Part shown: positions 1-8,461 of the stretch, piece after piece
How the letters are laid out: the number at the start of each line of letters is the position of its first letter
Position numbering within the stretch: position 1 is the first letter of the stretch
Assembly: GCA_963705515.1 (NCBI GenBank)
Contig: CAVPJV010000004.1
Location: 62,001-126,000 of the forward strand
From: Gaiellasilicea sp963705515
Lineage (GTDB): Bacteria; Actinomycetota; Thermoleophilia; Gaiellales; Gaiellaceae
DNA: 64,000 bases
Direction: 5' to 3'
Position numbers and translations under genes: made by a program
Notes under the pieces: model-generated
What the model saw: the letters and a program-made list of their open reading frames with translations, nothing else
Database searches by the model: none
Told to the model about the DNA's origin: nothing

Positions 1-1316
1 TCCGGCTTGGCGAAGCGGATGTTGTCGGCGATCGTGCCGCTGAAGAGGAACGGGTCCTGCAGGACGACGCCGAGCTGGCGCCGGTAGCCGACGAGCTCGA
101 CATCGCGGAGATCCGTTCCGTCGACCCGCACGGCGCCCTCGTCGGGGTCGTAGAAGCGGGCGATCAGCTTCGCGGTGGTCGACTTGCCGCCGCCGGACTC
201 GCCGACGAGCGCGATGCAGCCGCCGGGCGGGACGGAGATCGCGATCTCGTGCAGCACCGGCTCCTTCCCGTACGCGAAGGTGACGTCGTCGAGCTCGAGC
301 CGGCCGTCGATCCTGCCCAGCGGCCGGGCGCCGCGCTTGTCGGCGACGTCGATCTCCGCGTCGAGGACCGAGCTGATCTTGTCCATTGCCGCGCTCGCTG
401 CCTGCACCTGGCCGTAGAGCTCCGAGAGCTCCTGGAGCGGCTGGAAGACGAGTGCCAGTAGGCCGACGGCCGCGATCAGCGTTCCGATCTCCATCGAGTC
501 GCCGCCGATGAACTGGGCGCCAGCGAAGAGCACTGCGCCGGTGGCGATCGCGCCGAGCAGCTCGATCGCCGGGAAGAAGACGGAGTAGATCTTCTGCACG
601 TGCACGTTCGCGACGCGGTTCTCCTCGTTGAGGCCGTCGAACTCGGCCTGGAACGCGCGCTCGCGGTTGAACGCCTGGATCACGGCCATCCCGGCGACGG
701 ACTCCGCCAGCTGCGCCGTCACGATCGCAATCCTCGTTCGGACGTCGGCGGCGGCGACGTGGGAGACACGCTGGAACCAGCGTGTGACGACGATGCCCGG
801 CGGGAGGATGCAGAGGGCGACCAGCCCGAGCCGCCAGTCGAGCAGGAAGAGGCCGCCCACCGCTGCCACGAGCGTGAGCGTGTTGACGACGAGTGTCGTC
901 AGCCCCTGGTTGAGCACGTCGGAGAGCGCGTCGACATCGCTGTTCAGCCGCGAGATGATCCAGCCGGCCTTCTGCTGCGAGAAGTAGCGCAGCGACAGGG
1001 AGGTGAGGTGCGTGAAGAGGTCGCGCCGAAGCTCGAGCACGATCCGCTGGCCGGCGCTCGCGAGCCCGAGCCACGTCCCCGTCCCGAGCACCCACGCCGC
1101 GGCGTTGACGGCGACATAGGCCGCCACCGCGAGCATGAGCCGTTCGTCGTCACCGGCGCGGATGCCGTTGTCGATCGCGTCCTCCACCAGGAGCCAGCCG
1201 GCCACGGGCGCGGCGGCGGACAGGGCGGCGAGGATGCCGATCAGGGTCATCTGCCCCTTGCGCTCGGCGGCGTAGGGGAGGAGCCGCGAGAGGCCGGTGC
1301 GATGCCTACGCGGCAA
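1..1316 (-). CDS. ABC transporter, fused membrane and ATPase half (partial)
   Basis: This is one half of a type IV ABC exporter: an N-terminal six-helix membrane domain (about residues 20-320) followed by a nucleotide-binding domain whose Walker A, GESGGGKST, lies near residue 370. The gene leaves the window soon after the Q-loop motif LQDPFLF, so signature and Walker B are not visible. I chose the TTG at 1314-1316 because a GGAGA ribosome site lies 8 nt upstream, inside the end of the preceding exporter gene, which it overlaps by 11 nt. The tight overlap with another half-transporter indicates a heterodimeric exporter. The substrate (drug, lipid or peptide) cannot be told from sequence. Confidence 0.9.
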   Translation of the reverse strand, partial: MPRRHRTGLSRLLPYAAERKGQMTLIGILAALSAAAPVAGWLLVEDAIDNGIRAGDDERLMLAVAAYVAVNAAAWVLGTGTWLGLASAGQRIVLELRRDLFTHLTSLSLRYFSQQKAGWIISRLNSDVDALSDVLNQGLTTLVVNTLTLVAAVGGLFLLDWRLGLVALCILPPGIVVTRWFQRVSHVAAADVRTRIAIVTAQLAESVAGMAVIQAFNRERAFQAEFDGLNEENRVANVHVQKIYSVFFPAIELLGAIATGAVLFAGAQFIGGDSMEIGTLIAAVGLLALVFQPLQELSELYGQVQAASAAMDKISSVLDAEIDVADKRGARPLGRIDGRLELDDVTFAYGKEPVLHEIAISVPPGGCIALVGESGGGKSTTAKLIARFYDPDEGAVRVDGTDLRDVELVGYRRQLGVVLQDPFLFSGTIADNIRFAKP

Positions 1317-3063
1317 CGGACTCGTCTCCGAAGAGGGCGGTGAAGAGGCCGCCCGCCGCGAGCAGCGCTGCCGGCCGGCCCTGCTCGACGATCCGGCCCT
1401 CGTCCAGGACGACGGCGCGATCGGCGACGCCGATCGTCGAGAGCCGCTGAGTGGCGACGAGCACGGTGCGGCCGGCGACCGCCGGGCGCAGGTTCTCGAC
1501 CAGCAGGCGCTCGGTCTCCGTGTCGACGGCCGACATCGGGTCGTCGAGGACGAGGACGCGGGCGCCGGCGAGCAGCGCCCGCGCGAGCGCGACCCGCTGT
1601 CGCTGGCCCCCGGAGAGGTTGACGCCACGTTCGCCGATCAGGGTGTCGTAGCCCTCGGGCAGGTCGTCGACGAACGCCGAGACGCCGGCGGCGTCGCACG
1701 CGGCGAGCACGTCGTCCCAGTCCGCGTCGGGGCGTGCGGAGAGCAGGTTCTCGCGCAGGAGCACGGAGAAGAGGACGGGCCTCTGCGTCACGATCGCGAC
1801 CGCGTTGCGCAGCTCGGTCACCGGGACGTCGCGCGTGTCGACGCCACCGACGAGGACGCGGCCGCCTGTCGGATCGTAGAAGCGCGGCAACAGGTTGAGC
1901 AGCGTCGTCTTGCCGGCGCCCGTCGGGCCGCAGACGGCGACGATCTCGCCCGGCTCGACGGCGAGGCCGACCCCACGCAGCACCTCGGCCTCGGTGCCGT
2001 AGGCGAAGTGGACGTCCTCAAAGTCGATGCGGAGCGGTCCCGTCGGAAGCGGCTTCGGATCGGCGGACTCGGGCAGCGGCTCGATCCCGTCCAGCCAGGC
2101 GAAGCTCCGCCCGGCCGATGCGACCGCGCGCTGGCCGAGGTTGATGATCCAACCGAGCGCCTCGAGCGGCCAGACGAGCATGAGCAGGAGCGAGATGAAG
2201 AGCATGAACTCGCCGATCGTCAGCTCGCCTGCGATCACGTCGCGGCCGCCGAAGAGGAGCACTGCGGCGATCCCGAGCGACGGCAGGAAGAGGAGGCCGG
2301 GGAGGAAGTACGCCTCGACCGAGGCCGCCCGCATCGTCTCGTGCCGGACTGCCTCGGCACGCCCGAGGAAGCGTGTTCGCACATCGTCCTCGCGCCCGAA
2401 TGCCTGCACCATCTCGATCCCGACGACCGCCTCGTCGGTCGCCTCGGCGAGGTTGCCTTTGCGCGCCTGCACCAGCCGCGAGATCGGGAAGAGCCTGTGC
2501 GCGAAGATGAAGGTCAGGATCGCGATCGGGGGCATCGCGAGCGCCGCGTACAGCGCGAGCCGCGCGTTCACGGTGGTGAGGACGATCGCCGCGCCGACGA
2601 TCATCATTGCGCTCTGGACGCCCTGGACGACGCCCCAGCCGATGAAGTAGCGAACGGGATAGATGTCGTTCGTCGCGCGCGAGATCACCTCGCCCGTCGC
2701 GTGCCGGTCGAAGAAGGCGCGCGGATACGTGAGGTAGGCGTGGTAGAGCATCCCGCGCAGCCGCGCCTCGACGGCGATCCCGACTCGGGCGGTCGCGAAG
2801 CGGCGGGAGAAGTTGACGACGAAGCGCAGCGACGCCAGCAGGATGATGGCGCCGAGGTAGGGCAGCAGCAGCTCGTCGTTTTCGCCGACGATCGCGTCGT
2901 CGACGACGCGCTGGATCAGGAGCGGGATCGAGATCGACAGCGCCGTGAAGGCGAGCGCGAACGTCAGGCCGAGCCCGACCAGGCGGCGCTGCTCCCACCA
3001 GAGCGGGAATAGCCGGCGCAAGGTCGGCCGGAGTTGGAGATCGGGGGGATCGACGTGGTCCAT
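1306..3063 (-). CDS. ABC transporter, fused membrane and ATPase half (degenerate ATP site)
   Basis: A 585-residue ABC exporter half: transmembrane domain at about 30-320, Walker A GPTGAGKTT near residue 380, signature LSGGQRQR near 485 and Walker B VLVLDDP near 505. Two ATPase residues deviate from consensus. The catalytic Glu after Walker B is Asp (DDP instead of DEP), and the switch His is Gln (ATQRLST instead of HRLST). Such changes are typical of the non-catalytic site of heterodimeric exporters such as TM287/288 or BmrC/D. It overlaps the downstream half-transporter, its likely partner. The start ATG is followed by a hydrophilic stretch and then the first helix. Substrate unknown. Confidence 0.93.
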   Translation of the reverse strand: MDHVDPPDLQLRPTLRRLFPLWWEQRRLVGLGLTFALAFTALSISIPLLIQRVVDDAIVGENDELLLPYLGAIILLASLRFVVNFSRRFATARVGIAVEARLRGMLYHAYLTYPRAFFDRHATGEVISRATNDIYPVRYFIGWGVVQGVQSAMMIVGAAIVLTTVNARLALYAALAMPPIAILTFIFAHRLFPISRLVQARKGNLAEATDEAVVGIEMVQAFGREDDVRTRFLGRAEAVRHETMRAASVEAYFLPGLLFLPSLGIAAVLLFGGRDVIAGELTIGEFMLFISLLLMLVWPLEALGWIINLGQRAVASAGRSFAWLDGIEPLPESADPKPLPTGPLRIDFEDVHFAYGTEAEVLRGVGLAVEPGEIVAVCGPTGAGKTTLLNLLPRFYDPTGGRVLVGGVDTRDVPVTELRNAVAIVTQRPVLFSVLLRENLLSARPDADWDDVLAACDAAGVSAFVDDLPEGYDTLIGERGVNLSGGQRQRVALARALLAGARVLVLDDPMSAVDTETERLLVENLRPAVAGRTVLVATQRLSTIGVADRAVVLDEGRIVEQGRPAALLAAGGLFTALFGDESVAA

Positions 3064-3259
3064 GAGCGATTCGCGTCCGTGCGCGCGGCCACACCGGGCC
3101 GTCGCCTGCGCGCCTCGGGCGACGCGGGACAGGCTTTGACGATAGCAGCGGCCCTGGCCGGAATTCGTTCCACCGAGCCTGGAGACGTTGCCTCCATGGC
3201 TTTGCAGTGCGGTTTCGAGGCCGACATCGTCGCGACAGACGTCTGACAGCGAATGTGAC

Positions 3260-3294
3260 TTGACACGACATTAAAATGATGTCATAGTTACGTC
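3260..3294 (+). promoter_or_regulatory. Promoter with GTCAT repeats, leaderless start of the RHH operon
   Basis: A perfect -35 TTGACA at 3260-3265 is followed, after 17 bp, by CATAGT at 3283-3288. Only six bases separate the -10 from the ATG at 3295, so transcription should begin at or beside the start codon and the mRNA would be leaderless. GTCAT occurs at 3281-3285 and 3292-3296, 11 bp apart (one helical turn), over the -10 and the start codon. This is a plausible operator for the RHH protein encoded immediately downstream; that autoregulation is inferred. Confidence 0.65.
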
Positions 3295-3744
3295 ATGCAG
3301 ATGGCACCGTATGTCCAGGCGCTTCAGGAAGACCTCGCCAACGCCGCCGCCCTGGCGGGGAGCGAGGCCGCTCAGGAAGCCGGGCAGCGGCTCGCGCAGG
3401 CGCTCGAGTCGTCGCTCCAGCTGCGGCTGCTCGACCTCCTCAGCGAGGTCGCGCTGTCGCTCAACTCCCAGGTCCCCGGTCGCGTCGAGGTTCGCCTCGC
3501 CGGCCGCGAGCCCGAGCTCGTCTACGTCGAGGACGAGGAGGCCGAGCCGGCCGCCGCGTCCGACGACGCCCTGACCGCCCGCATCACGCTCCGCATCTCC
3601 GACTCGCTCAAGGCGCAGGTCGAGCTTGCCGCCGCACGCGAGAGCCTTTCCGTCAACTCGTGGATCGTGCGCGCACTTGCGCGCGGTCTCGAGACCCGTT
3701 CCGTCCGCGCGGGCCGGCGCCTGACCGGCTTCGCAGAGAGCTGA
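3295..3744 (+). CDS. Ribbon-helix-helix (Arc/HicB-type) DNA-binding protein
   Basis: A 149-residue protein whose C-terminal 45 residues look like an Arc/HicB-type ribbon-helix-helix: a beta strand ARITLRISDSLK followed by two helices with a typical VNSWIVRAL pattern. The N-terminal 90 residues are acidic and partly helical and I do not recognise them. It starts a tight operon (12 nt to a 44-residue peptide, then a DUF4097 protein, then an MFS transporter). The promoter carries spaced GTCAT repeats over the start, so negative autoregulation is likely. It resembles HicB-family antitoxins, but there is no recognisable toxin next to it, so I call it only a DNA-binding protein. Confidence 0.75.
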   Translation: MQMAPYVQALQEDLANAAALAGSEAAQEAGQRLAQALESSLQLRLLDLLSEVALSLNSQVPGRVEVRLAGREPELVYVEDEEAEPAAASDDALTARITLRISDSLKAQVELAAARESLSVNSWIVRALARGLETRSVRAGRRLTGFAES

Positions 3745-3755
3745 AAGGAGCTCAC

Positions 3756-3890
3756 ATGTCACGCCTCTACCCGATCCCGTACGGCGCAGGCGTCCTGCTC
3801 GTCCCCGACTACTGCGCTCCGCAGGTCCCGGTGCACGACGACCGGATCGTGAGGCCCACCCGCCGCCGCCGGAGCAAGCGCAATGCCTAG
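3756..3890 (+). CDS. 44-residue basic peptide, unknown
   Basis: A short gene with a strong ribosome site (AAAGGAG, 6-7 nt before the ATG) directly after the RHH gene. Its end overlaps the ATG of the DUF4097 gene. The product has a hydrophobic, Pro/Tyr-rich first half with one Cys (LVPDYCAPQVPV) and a highly basic tail (RRRRSKRNA). I do not recognise a family. The clean ribosome site and the overlap with the next gene make a real translated peptide likely. It may mainly couple translation of the operon, or act as a small nucleic-acid or partner-binding protein; both ideas are speculative. Confidence 0.6.
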   Translation: MSRLYPIPYGAGVLLVPDYCAPQVPVHDDRIVRPTRRRRSKRNA

Positions 3891-4701
3891 CTTCCCCACC
3901 GAACGCGCGCGGCTGAAGGTTCGCAATCCCGCCGGCGACGTCCAGGTCGAGACCGCGGACGTCGCCGAGACCACCGTCGAGCTGGTGCCGCTGAACGACT
4001 CCGACGCGACGCGGCAGGCGATCGAGAAGGCGAACGTCGGCGCCCGCGGCGACGAGGTCTTCGTCGAGCTCGAGGGCCGCAGCTGGTCGATCTCGATCGG
4101 CAGCTGGGGCATGGGCTCGGCCAAGGTCAGCGTCAGGATCACCTGCCCTGAGGGCTCGGATCTGGATTGCGACACCGCCTCGGCCGACGTCCGCACGCAC
4201 GGCACGCTCGGGGAGGCGCGCATCCGTACGGCGTCCGGCGACCTCCGCCTCGAGCGGATCCGGGGCGCACTTGAGGCGAAGAGCGCTAGCGGCGACCTCA
4301 GGGTCGAGCACGTCGAGGGCCGCGTCAGCCTGAACACCGTCTCCGGCGACGTCGACCTGCGCACCGCGATGAACGGGCTCGGCGTCAACTCCGTCTCCGG
4401 CGACGTCGTCCTGGGCGAGGTCTTCGGCGACGTCACGGCCGGCACCGTCTCCGGCGACCTGCTCGTCAGGGCCGCCGGGCCGGGCGAGGTCGGCTTGAAG
4501 GCCGTGTCGGGCGACGTCGTCGTCGCGATGCGCCGCGGCCTTCGCGTCAAGCTCGACGTCAGCTCGGTGAGTGGCTCGGTCGGCTCGGAGCTCGACGTCA
4601 GCGACACGCCGGCGCGTGCCGACGGGCCGGAGGCGAATCTTCGCGTCCGTACCGTCAGCGGCGACGTGCGGATCACCCGCGCGGCCGAGGCCGTCGCGTA
4701 G
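3883..4701 (+). CDS. DUF4097-type beta-strand repeat protein
   Basis: A 272-residue protein with no signal peptide or membrane helix. From about residue 95 onward it contains at least six copies of a short repeat centred on (T/V)(A/V)SGD(V/L), spaced about 17-20 residues. That spacing is the signature of the DUF4097 right-handed beta-solenoid fold. Members often follow small regulators or sit next to membrane proteins, and their molecular role is unknown. The ATG overlaps the stop of the 44-residue peptide gene and its own stop overlaps the GTG of the MFS transporter, so all are co-translated. It is probably cytoplasmic here because no export signal is visible. Confidence 0.85.
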   Translation: MPSFPTERARLKVRNPAGDVQVETADVAETTVELVPLNDSDATRQAIEKANVGARGDEVFVELEGRSWSISIGSWGMGSAKVSVRITCPEGSDLDCDTASADVRTHGTLGEARIRTASGDLRLERIRGALEAKSASGDLRVEHVEGRVSLNTVSGDVDLRTAMNGLGVNSVSGDVVLGEVFGDVTAGTVSGDLLVRAAGPGEVGLKAVSGDVVVAMRRGLRVKLDVSSVSGSVGSELDVSDTPARADGPEANLRVRTVSGDVRITRAAEAVA

Positions 4702-5988
4702 TGCGCAAGCCGGGCGGTCTCTGGCGGCATCGCGACTTCCTCTCCCTGTGGGGGGCGGAGACCATCAGCCAGTTCGGGACGCAGGTCTCGCTGCTGGCGC
4801 TGCCGCTCGTCGCGATCATCGTGCTCGAGGAGAGCGCCTTCAAGGTCGCGGCGCTGACGAGCGTCGAGTTCCTGCCCTTCCTGCTCTTCACACTTCCGGC
4901 AGGCGTCTGGGTCGATCGTCTGCGGCGGAAGCCGATCCTCGTGCTCGGCAACGTCGGCCGGGCGGTCGCGCTCCTGTCGGTGCCGATCGTCTACTGGGTC
5001 GGCGGCCTGACGATCTGGCAGCTCTATGTCGTCGGCTTCGCCGTCGGCACCTGCACCGTCTTCTTCGACGTCGCGTACCAGTCCTACATCCCCGCGCTCG
5101 TCGGCAGAGACGACGTCGTCGAGGCGAACTCCAAGCTCGAGATCAGCCGTGCGGCCGCGAACATCGCCGGCCCGGGCATGGCCGGCGGTCTCATCGCACT
5201 GCTCACCGCCCCGGTCGCCGTGCTCGTCGACTCCGTCAGCTACGCGGTCTCCGCGCTGCTGCTCGTCGGGATCCGCAAGCAGGAGGAGGCGCCGCCGCGC
5301 GCCGAGCGCCGGTCGCTTCGGGCCGAGCTCGGTGAGGGCCTCCGCTACGTCTTCGGGCATCCCTACCAGCGCACGATGGTGGCGATGACGGCGCATCTCG
5401 AACTTCTTCGGCCAGGTCGTGTTCTCGATCCTGCTCGTCTACGCCGTCCGCGAGCTCGACCTGTCCGCGGGCACGATCGGGATCGCGCTCGCGATCGGCA
5501 ACCTCGGCACGCTCGCGTCGGCGCTCACCGCCAAGCGGATCGGCGACCGGCTCGGCGTCGGGCGGACGATCCTGCTCGCCTCGTGCCTGTTCGGGCCGGG
5601 CACGATGCTGATCGCATTCGCGCCCCAGGCGTACGCCCTGCCGCTCATCGTCCTCGCCATGATCGTGATCGGGTTCGGCGGGATCCTCTACAACGTCACC
5701 GCGATCAGCCTGATCCAGGCGATCACGCCGGACCGGATTCTCGGCCGCGCCAATGCGTCCCGCCGGTTCGTCGTCTGGGGAGTCGTGCCGCTCGGCGGGA
5801 TCACCGGCGGCGCGCTCGCCTCGACGATCGGGCTGCGCGAGACGATGGTCGTCGGCGCCCTCGGCGGCCTGCTCACGATCGTCCCGATCCTGATCTCGCC
5901 GCTCCGCTCGGTCGGAAAGATGTCGGAGCTCGAGCCGCTCGAGCCTCAGTCCTCCCCGATCGCCTCGGCAAGCAGCGCGCCAGCGTAG
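4701..5988 (+). CDS. Major facilitator (enterobactin exporter-like) transporter, one frameshift
   Basis: An MFS efflux protein of the EntS/MFS_3 type with about 12 helices. It begins at GTG 4701, overlapping the previous stop, with the usual first-helix motif FLSLWGAETISQFG and the loop motif GVWVDRLRRKP. Reading is broken at about 5393-5397: up to ...MVAMTA it is in one frame, and from SNFFGQVVFSILL onward in another, running to 5988. Restoring one base gives a normal protein of about 425 residues. The break is probably a sequencing error, since both halves keep full family character, but a recent mutation is not excluded. Its last 40 bases overlap the convergent gene. Substrate unknown. Confidence 0.85.
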
Positions 5989-6326
5989 CTCCGCCAGGCG
6001 AGGTCAGGCTGCGCCCGCAGCCGCGCCAGCCCGTCGCTCACCGCCGCCAACCCCTCCGAGTCGGCGGTGAGCCGGGCCAGCGCATCCTCGAAGCGGTCAC
6101 GCGCGTCGGGGTCGTCCAGGTCCTCGGCCATCGACGCGACCGCGCGCCCGTCGAGGTCGAGCTCCCGGCGCGGATCGCCGCCGGTCGCGAGCAGCAGCTC
6201 GGCCCGGCGAGTCGCCGCCTTCACCTGCTCGGGGTCGAGCTCGACTTCCTGTCCCGCGAGCCACGCGAGGCCAAGTAACAAACTGTTACTTGGCCCCGCT
6301 TCGAGCAGTTCCAGCAGCTCGCGCAC
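5946..6326 (-). CDS. Hypothetical helical protein, 126 residues
   Basis: A small acidic, leucine/alanine-rich helical protein starting MRELLELLEAG, with no signal peptide or membrane segment. I do not recognise a family. It lies 15 nt after the stop of the secreted hydrolase on the same strand and its 3' end overlaps the MFS gene tail. Residues 12-20 are encoded by a 27-bp perfect palindrome that also occurs elsewhere in the window, so either the coding region has absorbed this repeat or the true start is downstream, for example at the TTG inside the palindrome. Codon use after the palindrome is typical of the genome, supporting a real gene. Confidence 0.6.
   Translation of the reverse strand: MRELLELLEAGPSNSLLLGLAWLAGQEVELDPEQVKAATRRAELLLATGGDPRRELDLDGRAVASMAEDLDDPDARDRFEDALARLTADSEGLAAVSDGLARLRAQPDLAWRSYAGALLAEAIGED
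6269..6295. repeat. Perfect palindromic repeat, copy 1
   Basis: Twelve-base arms (GGCCAAGTAACA and its complement TGTTACTTGGCC) flank a 3-base spacer AAC. The same core, with spacer GAT, occurs at 56596-56620. This copy lies in the 5' part of the 126-residue reading frame, between two genes on the minus strand, whereas the other copy lies between convergent genes. There is no T-tract, so it is not a classical intrinsic terminator. Confidence 0.85.
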
Positions 6327-6341
6327 GCTGGAACCTTATGG

Positions 6342-8411
6342 CTACGGGATGTAGGCCAGGTCCTCCCAGGGCGGCACGCTCAGCGGCGTCTCGAACAACG
6401 GCCCGGCGCCGTCCGGATCGATCACCGTCGCTCCGCCGGAGGCGAAGAACAGCGCGATCTGCTCCTGGCCCGCGAGCGCGACAGCCGCCGCGCCGGCGGG
6501 TGCGAGACCCGGGACCCGGGTCAGGAACGTGTGCGGGTTCTTCGGGAAGGTCGGATCGGCGGCCCACGCGAGGTCGTTCCGGAAGGCCGTGGTCCGATCC
6601 TGGAGCGAGCCGGCGCGGATGATTGCCGACGTCGTCGGGTTCGGCACCGTCTGGTCGCCGCGTGCGTACTGGAGGATCACCTGCTTCGCCGGCATGCCGG
6701 CCAGTGGCCGCGCGCGCAGATGCACGGCGTAGGCCGCCGGATTGCCCGACTCGGTCGCCCACTCCGACCATTCGATCTGCTCCTGGATCGCGCTGGCGCC
6801 GGGGACGGTGTCGATCAGCGGCGGCAGGTTCCGCAGCGGCATGTTCTCGTTGAAGGCGAACCCAGGCAGGTTGAGCAGCGGCGGCGTCCGCACGAGCAGG
6901 CTCAACGTCACGAGCCCGCGGAAGGAGGGGCTGAGCCGCGCGATCTCGCTGATCGAGCCGCCGGCGACGTTCGGCACGCCGAGCTTGACGTTCGGCTCGA
7001 CGGCGAGGAACTTGACGCCGTAGATGCCGCCGAACGACTGGCCGAAGTACGAGATCCGCGCCGGGTCGAGGTCGCGGGCGCCGTCGCCGTCGGCGTCCAT
7101 CCCGACCTCGATCTCGCGGACGAGCTGCATCAGGTCGACCACGGTCTGGCGGAGGCCGTCGCGGTTGGAGATCAGCGTGTAGGGAGCGACCGCGTTGACG
7201 CCCTCGGTCGAGTCGATGGTCGTGTTCCCGTCCTGGTCGATCCCTCGGCCGCCGGCGGGGAGCACGACCGGCCCGCCGGCGGTGCGATTGACGATCAGCG
7301 TGCCGAGCGCGCCGCCGCCGTGACCGACGACGTTGATCGCGATCGTCGCGATCCCGCGCCGTGCCATGGACGAGGCGACGATGAACGGGCTCGAGTTCTT
7401 GTTGTCGCCGAACCCATGCCCGAAGATCGCGACCGGCCAGCCGCCCGCGGGCGCCGTCCCGACGGGGAGGAAGAGGTTGAAGTAGAGCCGGTTCGTACCC
7501 TGAGGGGTCGTGCCGATCAGCGATCCGGACGGAGGGATCACCTTCGAAGGCGTCTCGTAGTTCGGCGAGTCGAAGGAGCCGAAGGCGACGGTGCCGACAC
7601 TTCCCGGGTAGAGGGAGAGGAACGGCGTCCCGGTCGGGGAGACCTGGAATGCCGGCGCCGTGCTCGTCTGCCGCGTGAAGAGGATCGAGCTGATGCTCGA
7701 CAGCGGAAACACCGCGCGCACGCCGCCAGCTCCGATCCGGAAGTCCGCAGCCGTCGGTGACGAAGCCTTGATCTGATTCCGGATCTGCTCGAGCTGGCCG
7801 GTGATGCTCTGGGTCGTGAACGCGGTGGCGACGGCCACGTCGGAGAGGCGCAACCCGTCGGGGAGGCCCCGTACCAGGTGGGACATGTTCTGGTGCAGGT
7901 CGCTCCGGAACGAGGCCGGCTCGATCGGCTGACCGGATGCGTCGCGCACGCCGGTCGTGACGACGAGGAGGTACGACGTGCGCTGCCGCAGCAGCTGATC
8001 CGACTCGACGTGGAGCGCGTCGGCCGCCGGCTCCCACGCGATCTGGTTGATCCCCGTGATCGCATGGTCGGGAATCCGGATCAGGAAGACCGAGGAGCTC
8101 GAGACGCTGTTCGGGTCGATCGCGCCCGTGAAGGGGATCGAGATCCGCGGCTGGACGTTGAAGCCGTCGAGCGTGTTCAGCACGTCGATGTCGGCGCAGT
8201 CGGACGGCCGCACCGCGCAGTCGGGCTTCGGGAGGTTGACGCGAACGCCGGTCGGCTGCGACCAGTCGGGCGCGGTCCAGCGATCGCTCGGGAACGGGCT
8301 GCCGGCGGGAGTCGACAGGTCGTAGCTCGGCTGAACGGCCGCCTGCGCGAGCGCGGGCAGGGCGAGCGAGAAGAGCAACACGAGGAAGAGCACACGGCGC
8401 GGCGACAACAT
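6342..8411 (-). CDS. Secreted alpha/beta hydrolase with Ig-like N-terminal region
   Basis: A 689-residue exported protein with a Sec signal peptide (about residues 1-25, ending ALAQAA). The first 250 residues are beta-rich with an Ig-like (Big_5) character (RISIPFTGAIDPNSV). An alpha/beta hydrolase domain follows, with the oxyanion region FGHGFGDNKNSS and the nucleophile elbow GQSFGG near residue 480. The architecture resembles bacterial 'virulence factor lipase N-terminal' proteins and large extracellular lipases or esterases. Substrate is unknown; polyester or lipid hydrolysis outside the cell is the most likely role. The stop is 15 nt before the small helical gene, so the two may share a transcript. 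Confidence 0.85.
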   Translation of the reverse strand: MLSPRRVLFLVLLFSLALPALAQAAVQPSYDLSTPAGSPFPSDRWTAPDWSQPTGVRVNLPKPDCAVRPSDCADIDVLNTLDGFNVQPRISIPFTGAIDPNSVSSSSVFLIRIPDHAITGINQIAWEPAADALHVESDQLLRQRTSYLLVVTTGVRDASGQPIEPASFRSDLHQNMSHLVRGLPDGLRLSDVAVATAFTTQSITGQLEQIRNQIKASSPTAADFRIGAGGVRAVFPLSSISSILFTRQTSTAPAFQVSPTGTPFLSLYPGSVGTVAFGSFDSPNYETPSKVIPPSGSLIGTTPQGTNRLYFNLFLPVGTAPAGGWPVAIFGHGFGDNKNSSPFIVASSMARRGIATIAINVVGHGGGALGTLIVNRTAGGPVVLPAGGRGIDQDGNTTIDSTEGVNAVAPYTLISNRDGLRQTVVDLMQLVREIEVGMDADGDGARDLDPARISYFGQSFGGIYGVKFLAVEPNVKLGVPNVAGGSISEIARLSPSFRGLVTLSLLVRTPPLLNLPGFAFNENMPLRNLPPLIDTVPGASAIQEQIEWSEWATESGNPAAYAVHLRARPLAGMPAKQVILQYARGDQTVPNPTTSAIIRAGSLQDRTTAFRNDLAWAADPTFPKNPHTFLTRVPGLAPAGAAAVALAGQEQIALFFASGGATVIDPDGAGPLFETPLSVPPWEDLAYIP

Positions 8412-8461
8412 GGGATGACCCTCTCTCTAGTCGAAGGTGCGCGGCGGCGACGCTAGCAGGC

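Noticed and set aside
3295..3890. HicAB-type toxin-antitoxin pair
   Set aside because: The small downstream peptide has no HicA-like motif and the next gene is DUF4097; only the RHH part resembles HicB.
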